From assembly GCA_044869805.1 (NCBI GenBank), contig JBIOXV010000055.1, positions 62,001 through 126,000 of the forward strand: DNA of 64,000 nucleotides, given 5' to 3'. Shown piece after piece: positions 59,354 through 64,000 of this stretch. The number at the start of each line of letters is the position of its first letter. The first letter of the stretch is position 1. Made by a program: the position numbers and the translations under genes. Under the pieces are notes generated by a model. It had not been told where the DNA came from. It did no database searches and saw only the letters and a list, made by a program, of their open reading frames with translations. Source of the stretch: CAWDVR01 sp044869805. GTDB lineage: Bacteria > Acidobacteriota > Thermoanaerobaculia > Multivoradales > SZUA-115.

Positions 59354-60055
59354 CTACGGGAACTCCAGGCTCCACAGCGTGGTGTCGCCGGTCTCGAAGC
59401 CGTCGGAGAAGATCTCCTCGTCGATCACCACCCCGCAGTCCACCACGGCGCGGATCACGAAGTCGCCCGACACGCCGAGCGAGCAGGCCGAGAACCAGGT
59501 CGACGGCGGGATGGCGAAGATGCCGTTCTTGCCGGCCTGGCAGCCGTCAACGTCCGTGACCAGGCTGGGGCCGAGGCCGGGCGGGGGATCGAAGAACTTG
59601 AAGGCCACCACGAAGCCCTGGTCCTCGTCGAGCGGTACCAGGAGCGGGATGGTGCCGCCCTGGTCGAGGAAGCGGTACTCGTTGAGGAAGCCATCGGTGA
59701 GCAGCGGGCCGGAGAGCAAGGCGAGGATCGTCCCCGGGGTGGGAAAGGCGCCGGCCTCGGAGATGCGGATCGAGTCGCCGAGGGCGTCGGCCGCGCCGCC
59801 GAAGAACGAGCGCCAGAAGACCTGCACGGCCACCAGCGTGCCGTCGCAAGGCGAGGTCAGCCACGCCGCGGCCTGCTCGCTCGAAGCAAATCCGGCCTGG
59901 ATGGCGACCTGCTCGAAGTTGGTGACCGAGTCGTTCTGCACGGTCACCTCCTGCGCATGCGCCGGTTTGCCGCCGAGGATGGCGGCGACGGCGAGCAGCG
60001 AGAGAAGCAGGCGGAAGGTCCAGGAACCCAACGCAGACAGAGGACGGGACGTCAT
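59354..60055 (-). CDS. Secreted protein of unknown function with the same C-terminal motif
   Basis: 233 residues. Signal peptide ALGSWTFRLLLSLLAVAAILGGKPAHA. The mature part is beta-rich with few charges (VQVFWRSFFGGAADALGDSIRISEAGAFP, LLTDGFLNEYRFLDQGGTIPLLVPLDEDQGFVVAFKFFDPP in segments) and resembles a small jelly-roll or PPC-like domain. The C-terminus EIFSDGFETGDTTLWSLEFP matches the lipase motif. A TAGAAT-like box lies on the minus strand near 60122. It is probably in an operon with the lipase, 20 nt apart. Confidence 0.7.
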   Translation of the reverse strand: MTSRPLSALGSWTFRLLLSLLAVAAILGGKPAHAQEVTVQNDSVTNFEQVAIQAGFASSEQAAAWLTSPCDGTLVAVQVFWRSFFGGAADALGDSIRISEAGAFPTPGTILALLSGPLLTDGFLNEYRFLDQGGTIPLLVPLDEDQGFVVAFKFFDPPPGLGPSLVTDVDGCQAGKNGIFAIPPSTWFSACSLGVSGDFVIRAVVDCGVVIDEEIFSDGFETGDTTLWSLEFP

Positions 60056-60187
60056 GGTGAGCCTCCCTTCATTTCAGCGAGCGCACGCTTGCCGAAGAAC
60101 TAGCGGCGAATTTGCATCATTCTATACGAAAGGGAGCGGAAGGAGGAGCCGCTGGGAAGGGAAAGGGGCGCCGGCTCGGCTCCGCCC

Positions 60188-61741
60188 TCAGCCTCGCCTG
60201 GGCTTCTCGGGCGGCGGCTCGGCCGGCGCAGGCGGAGGAGCCGAGGCGGCCACGCCCGGCTTGAGCCTGCCGATCAGCTCCTCGAGCTTCATGCCGGTCA
60301 ACGACTCGAGCACCGGCGGCACCTGGGCGATGACCTTCGCCACCTCGCCGGTGATGCGTGAGACGCCGACCTCGCCGTTGCCGGTGTTGACCAGCGTGAT
60401 GCGGTCGATCTTGTTCAGCGGCTCGGCCACGGCGCGGGCGATCTCGGGCAGCAGCGGCGCCAGGATCTGCATCACCGCCGCCTCGTTGTACTTCTGCCAC
60501 GCCTCGGCTTTCTTCTCCATGGCCAGTGCCTCGGCGAGGCCCTGGGCCTTCTTCGCCTCGGCCTCGGCGAGTCCCACGGCTTGGGTGGCGGCGGCCTCGG
60601 CCTGGCCCTGGCGCGCCTGCACCTCGGCGGCCGCGAAGCCGCGCGCCTTTTCGCCCTCGGCCACCGTCACCAGCCGGTTCCTCTCCGCCGCCGCCTGGGC
60701 CTCGATGCGCTTCCTCTCGGCCTCGGCCAGGGTTTCGATCTCGTAGCGCTTGGCGTCCGCCTGCCGCCGGATGGTGGCGTCGAGCTCTTTCTCGCGGCGC
60801 CGGATCTCCTGCTCCTGGACCTGAATCTCGACCGTCTTCTTCTGCAGCTCGTAGGCCATGTCGGCGTCGGCCTTCTTCAGGTTGGCGGCCCGCTGCTGGT
60901 CGGCGATCGCCTCGGCCGCGACCTGATTGGCCACCTCGGCGGCGCGGTAGGCGGAGGCATCGGCCTCGGCCTGGCGGCGCGCCCGGTCGGCGTTGGCCTC
61001 GGCCACCGCCGCGTCGCGCTTGGCCTCGGCCTCCTGCGACAGCTTTTGCGCCTCGGCCTGCCGCTGGCGGGTCTCGCGCTCGGCGTCGGCCTGGGCGATC
61101 GCGGCATCGCGGTTGGCCTGCGCCTCGGCGATCGCCGCGTTGCGCTTGACCTCGGCGATGCGCGGCTTGCCCAGGGCTTCGAGGTAGCCGTGCTTGTCGC
61201 GGATGTCGCGGATCGTGAAGGAGTCGATCCCCAGGCCCATGTTGGCGAGGTCGCCGGCGGAGATTTCCTGCACTTTCTGCGCGAACTGGTCGCGGTTCTT
61301 GTAGATGTCCTCGACCGAGAGCGTGCCGAGGATGGCGCGCAGGTGACCCTGCACGGTCTCGAGGGCGATTCTGGCGATCTCCTCCGGCCGCTTGCCGAGG
61401 AATCGTTCCGCGGCGGAGTGCAACGAGGCGTCGTCGCGCCGCACCTTGATCTGCGCCACGCCGTCGACCAGGATCGGCACGCCCTGCGAGGTGTAGACCT
61501 CAGGGGTCGTGACGTCGAGGGTCATCACCTGCAGAGACAGCGTGTTCCAGGTATTGAACAGTGGGATCACCATGTCGGCGCCGCCGGTGATGAACCTCAC
61601 TTTTCCTCTCCCGGAAACCACCATCACCTCGTTCGGCCCCACCTTCTTGAGGAAGGCGAGATAAGCGAGCACATAGCCCAGGAGCAGGACTCCCAGACCG
61701 CCAGCCGCAAACAGCACCCAGGTCGCCGCGGCGAGTTTCAT
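60188..61741 (-). CDS. Flotillin-like SPFH/band 7 protein
   Basis: 517 residues. N-terminal transmembrane hairpin (LFAAGGLGVLLLGYVLAYLAFL), SPFH domain (VGPNEVMVVSGRGKVRFITGGADMVIPLFNTWNTLSLQVMTLDV in segments, TSQGVPILVDGVAQIKVR, LRAILGTLSVEDIYKNRDQF), then a long Ala/Glu-rich coiled coil (about 200-420) with EAEAKRDAAVAEANADRARR-type repeats, and a C-terminal RITLVNTGNGEVGVSRIT segment typical of FloT (YuaG) proteins. It organises membrane microdomains. The start is 1 nt after the NfeD stop. Confidence 0.93.
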   Translation of the reverse strand: MKLAAATWVLFAAGGLGVLLLGYVLAYLAFLKKVGPNEVMVVSGRGKVRFITGGADMVIPLFNTWNTLSLQVMTLDVTTPEVYTSQGVPILVDGVAQIKVRRDDASLHSAAERFLGKRPEEIARIALETVQGHLRAILGTLSVEDIYKNRDQFAQKVQEISAGDLANMGLGIDSFTIRDIRDKHGYLEALGKPRIAEVKRNAAIAEAQANRDAAIAQADAERETRQRQAEAQKLSQEAEAKRDAAVAEANADRARRQAEADASAYRAAEVANQVAAEAIADQQRAANLKKADADMAYELQKKTVEIQVQEQEIRRREKELDATIRRQADAKRYEIETLAEAERKRIEAQAAAERNRLVTVAEGEKARGFAAAEVQARQGQAEAAATQAVGLAEAEAKKAQGLAEALAMEKKAEAWQKYNEAAVMQILAPLLPEIARAVAEPLNKIDRITLVNTGNGEVGVSRITGEVAKVIAQVPPVLESLTGMKLEELIGRLKPGVAASAPPPAPAEPPPEKPRRG

Positions 61742-61742
61742 C

Positions 61743-62342
61743 TCAACTATCCCCCTTGCTGACCACCAGGGTCGCTCCGACCATCGACCGCACTGTCACT
61801 CGCGTGCCGCGGGGCAACTCGCGGCCCTGCTCCTCGCGGGCCGGGCCGGCGAAGCGCTGCCCTGCCACCATCGCCGCGACCTCTCCCATCCCACCCGCCG
61901 GAATCGGCGTGATCACCTCACCGACGGCGCCCTCGAGATCGGCGGGCCGGATCTGGCTCGAGCCCCGCGAGCCCGAGGCCAGGCGCCAGCCCACGTAGGT
62001 GATGAGGTAGGTGCTGGCGAGGGCAGCCGGCACCGCGATCAGCAGGCTCACGCCCTCCGAGGCCTGGAAGCCGTGCTTGGCGATCAGGCCAAAGGCGCCG
62101 ATCGAGCCCAGCAGTGTCGCCAGGGCCAGCGGCGAGAAGAACGGGAAGTGAAAGCTCGAGAAGCCGTGGCCGGCTTCGGCCGTGCCGTGGCCGGTGTGGT
62201 TGACGCCGTAGTCGACGTGGACCTCGTGCAGCCCTCCGGCATGGCTGCCCTCATGGCCGAAGTCGCCGTGGCCGAGCAGCAGCGATACCAGCACGTAGCC
62301 GCAGCCGAGCACCGTCAACGCGAGGTACGCCAGAGTGAGGAT
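61743..62342 (-). CDS. NfeD-like membrane protein, flotillin partner, apparently starting at ATC
   Basis: 199 residues. Helices AYLALTVLGCGYVLVSLL near the start, ALATLLGSIGAFGLIA and GVSLLIAVPAALASTYLITYVGWRL, then an OB-like C-terminal domain (ADLEGAVGEVITPIPAGGMGEVAAMVAGQ, TRVTVRSMVGATLVVSKG). This matches NfeD/YuaF proteins that pair with flotillin. No ATG, GTG or TTG exists at a suitable place in the frame; AAGGAGG lies 5 nt upstream of ATC 62342, which I take as the start. A His-rich loop (HGDFGHEGSHAGGLHEVHVDYGVNHTGHG) could bind metal. Confidence 0.75.
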   Translation of the reverse strand: MLTLAYLALTVLGCGYVLVSLLLGHGDFGHEGSHAGGLHEVHVDYGVNHTGHGTAEAGHGFSSFHFPFFSPLALATLLGSIGAFGLIAKHGFQASEGVSLLIAVPAALASTYLITYVGWRLASGSRGSSQIRPADLEGAVGEVITPIPAGGMGEVAAMVAGQRFAGPAREEQGRELPRGTRVTVRSMVGATLVVSKGDS

Positions 62343-62452
62343 GGTGGCCTCCTTCGGAAATGGACGCGGAGGATCGTCAGACAGTTTACTCGAACCTCCT
62401 CTGAGCCAGGGCGCGCCTGGCGGTTCGGGTGCGCCGGACGCCGGGCCGGCAA

Positions 62453-63901
62453 TCAGAGGATGACGTTCGGGATGACGAAGATCTCGATCGAGTCGGAGCT
62501 GGTCAGGCCACCGCGGTCGGTGGCCCGGAAGGTGACCCGATAGAGGCTGCTGGTGCCGGGGCTGAAGAGCACTTCCGGCGCCAGGGTGCCGGTCACCGGC
62601 GCGGGGTTGGGGACCGGCGGCGAAGGAATCGGCGCCCCGCCGGGGCCATCGATGGCGACGAGCTCCCAGGTCAGCTCGAGCTCCGACACCGGGTCCTCGA
62701 GGTCGAAGGCCCGAGCCAGGAAGTGCGCCGGCTGGGGAGCAAAGAAGCCCGCCACCGGCGAGCCGTCGACCGTGAGCCGATCGGGCACCTGGATCACCAC
62801 CACCGGCGGCGCGTTGCCCGTGTTGGCGATCACCCGCACCTGGCGCTCGGTCTGCGAGGTCAGTCCCGTGTTGTCCCGGGCCGTGAGGCGGATGCGCACC
62901 GGGTCCGCCGGCACGGCGAAGATGGTTCCCAGCTCGTTGCCGGTGCCGAGCGGCTCGAAGGCGCCACCCGGCGCGAGCTGCACCGACCAGACGAGCGCGC
63001 TGCCGGGCAGGAACCCGGTGTCGGGATCGAGGGCATGGCCCTGGAGCAGCACCGGTGCCTCGGCCACCAGGGTCGCGCCCTCGGCGGGCAGGAAGATCCG
63101 CGGCGGGTCCGGCGGGCGGTTCAGGATGGTGATGTCGAGGCTCGCCTGGCCGGTCAGGCCGCCGCTGTCGGTCACCGTCAAGGTGAGGTGGTGGGGGCCC
63201 GGCACCAGGTTCGAGACGAAGAGCGTGCGCCCGCCCGCCACCCGCGTGCCGGAGAGGAGGCCCTGGCGATCGGAGGTGAACACCAGCCGCTGCTCGGGGA
63301 AGGAGGTGTCCTCGTCGCTGATGCTCCCGGCTAGCATCACCGTCTGGCCGAAAGGGGTCGAAGGGCCGGAGGGAGCCGTTAAAACCACGGCCGGCGCCGC
63401 GTTGCCGCAGGCGTCCTTGCGCAGGGAGATGCTCTTGTTCTGCACCGAGGCGGTGAGCACGAGGCCGTCGCCCGAGAGCCTGAGATCCGCCCCGGTCACC
63501 TTGGCGAGGCCGGGAATCGAGGTCGAGAACCGCGCCCGCCCGCGCCGCGTCACGCTGCCGGCGATGCCGATCGCGCCCTGCTCGCCGTCGAGCACGAAGC
63601 GGCCGCCTCCTACCAGCAGCCCGCCGGTCGGGGAGGTGAGGTGGTCGAGCGCCACGCGCATGTCGCGCAGCGTGACGCAGGGATCGGGAAAGATGGGCAC
63701 CGACTTGCAGAACTCCCGTGGGCTCGTCTGGCAGTAGGTGCCGAAGAAGCGCGGGTCCACCGGGCCGGTGATGCGCGGGGTCGCATCCTCGAGGACGAAG
63801 GGGAACTGGCCGATGTCGAAGGCGAAGTCGGTCGGCTGCGCCAAGGCCTCTCCGGAGGCCGCCAGCAGCGCCGCCGCGGCGAGCGCCGGCAGGCGCGTCA
63901 C
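62453..63901 (-). CDS. Secreted protein with Ig-like/FN3-like repeats, unknown function
   Basis: 482 residues from GTG 63901. Signal peptide LPALAAAALLAASGEALA. A N-terminal ~180-residue region with four Cys (FGTYCQTSPREFC, FPDPCVTL, RKDACG) and then tandem Ig-like modules: APAVVLTAPSGPSTPFGQTVMLAGSISDEDTS, VTDSGGLTGQASLDITIL, PPDPPRIFLPAEGATLVAEAPVLLQGHALDPD, DNTGLTSQTERQVRVIANTGNAPPVVVIQVPD, and RATDRGGLTSSDSIEIFVIPNVIL (segments). No anchor. The start overlaps the upstream gene by GTGA. Confidence 0.75.
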   Translation of the reverse strand: MTRLPALAAAALLAASGEALAQPTDFAFDIGQFPFVLEDATPRITGPVDPRFFGTYCQTSPREFCKSVPIFPDPCVTLRDMRVALDHLTSPTGGLLVGGGRFVLDGEQGAIGIAGSVTRRGRARFSTSIPGLAKVTGADLRLSGDGLVLTASVQNKSISLRKDACGNAAPAVVLTAPSGPSTPFGQTVMLAGSISDEDTSFPEQRLVFTSDRQGLLSGTRVAGGRTLFVSNLVPGPHHLTLTVTDSGGLTGQASLDITILNRPPDPPRIFLPAEGATLVAEAPVLLQGHALDPDTGFLPGSALVWSVQLAPGGAFEPLGTGNELGTIFAVPADPVRIRLTARDNTGLTSQTERQVRVIANTGNAPPVVVIQVPDRLTVDGSPVAGFFAPQPAHFLARAFDLEDPVSELELTWELVAIDGPGGAPIPSPPVPNPAPVTGTLAPEVLFSPGTSSLYRVTFRATDRGGLTSSDSIEIFVIPNVIL

Positions 63902-64000
63902 GGCGCCCCCCCACTCGGCATGAAGGGCAGCGCGATGCCGAGGTCGGCGCAACTGGTCGGCTGCACGCAGCGCGACAAGCCTGGGGCGAGGACGAAGGGA
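63898..64000 (-). CDS. 3' end of a gene extending beyond the window
   Basis: Thirty-three codons plus TGA: a translation including FVLAPGLSRCVQPTSCADLGIALPFMPSGG ends at a stop that overlaps the GTG start of the next gene (GTGA). The style resembles the N-terminal Cys region of the downstream secreted protein. Family cannot be judged. Confidence 0.5.
   Translation of the reverse strand, partial: PFVLAPGLSRCVQPTSCADLGIALPFMPSGGAP

Overview
The window is about 70% G+C, densely coded, and reads as a chromosomal segment of a Gram-negative, high-GC bacterium. Outer-membrane and TonB-type proteins, lipoproteins, a SpoVG homologue, a stand-alone GspE N-terminal domain protein and many secreted repeat proteins together suggest Acidobacteriota (Thermoanaerobaculia or Holophagae-like). 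That placement is inference from gene content; there is no rRNA here to test it. There is no prophage, CRISPR array or insertion sequence. Most mobile-looking material is short palindromic intergenic repeats.

Layout. 1-6.9 kb: 3' end of a class A penicillin-binding protein, then a minus-strand housekeeping run spoVG, tRNA-Gln(UUG), prs, rplY, pth, rpsF, rpsR, rplI and a methyltransferase. 7-11.8 kb: a lipoprotein and a large TPR protein, divergent from a GspE-N/GAF-like protein and HU. 11.7-16.3 kb: site-2 protease, dtd, ssb, an outer-membrane barrel, a TonB-type lipoprotein and a deiodinase-like gene with an in-frame UGA read here as selenocysteine. 16.3-21.9 kb: secreted proteins, including a triplicated-module protein, a matrixin protease and a 761-residue Ig/InlB-like protein. 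21.9-27.9 kb: nagZ-like, mutS, rimI, tsaB and a DUF1444 lipoprotein. 28-31 kb: psd-pssA and an Asd paralogue without the catalytic cysteine. 31-38.2 kb: ferritin, serine dehydratase, an FAD-oxidoreductase fragment, trxB, a MoxR-type AAA/VWA pair and a VapBC pair. 38-50 kb: two-component system, M48 peptidase, DUF4097-like protein, trmL, a nucleotidyltransferase pair, ECF sigma factor and ABC exporter. 50-64 kb: peptidases, RTX-like and carboxypeptidase-regulatory repeat proteins, a GDSL/LamG lipase and its neighbour sharing a C-terminal motif, a flotillin/NfeD pair and an Ig-like protein.

Main points for a second look: (1) a deiodinase-like selenoprotein whose UGA is followed at once by a SECIS-like hairpin; (2) a four-copy intergenic repeat (about 130-145 bp) whose nested stems change sequence between copies yet keep pairing, always in one orientation behind a stop codon, one copy forming the tail of the site-2 protease; (3) repeated promoter -10 boxes 6-10 nt before start codons without Shine-Dalgarno sequences, suggesting leaderless mRNAs; (4) a C-terminal motif (DGFETGDT..WS) shared by two secreted proteins; (5) an NfeD gene that appears to start at AUC.
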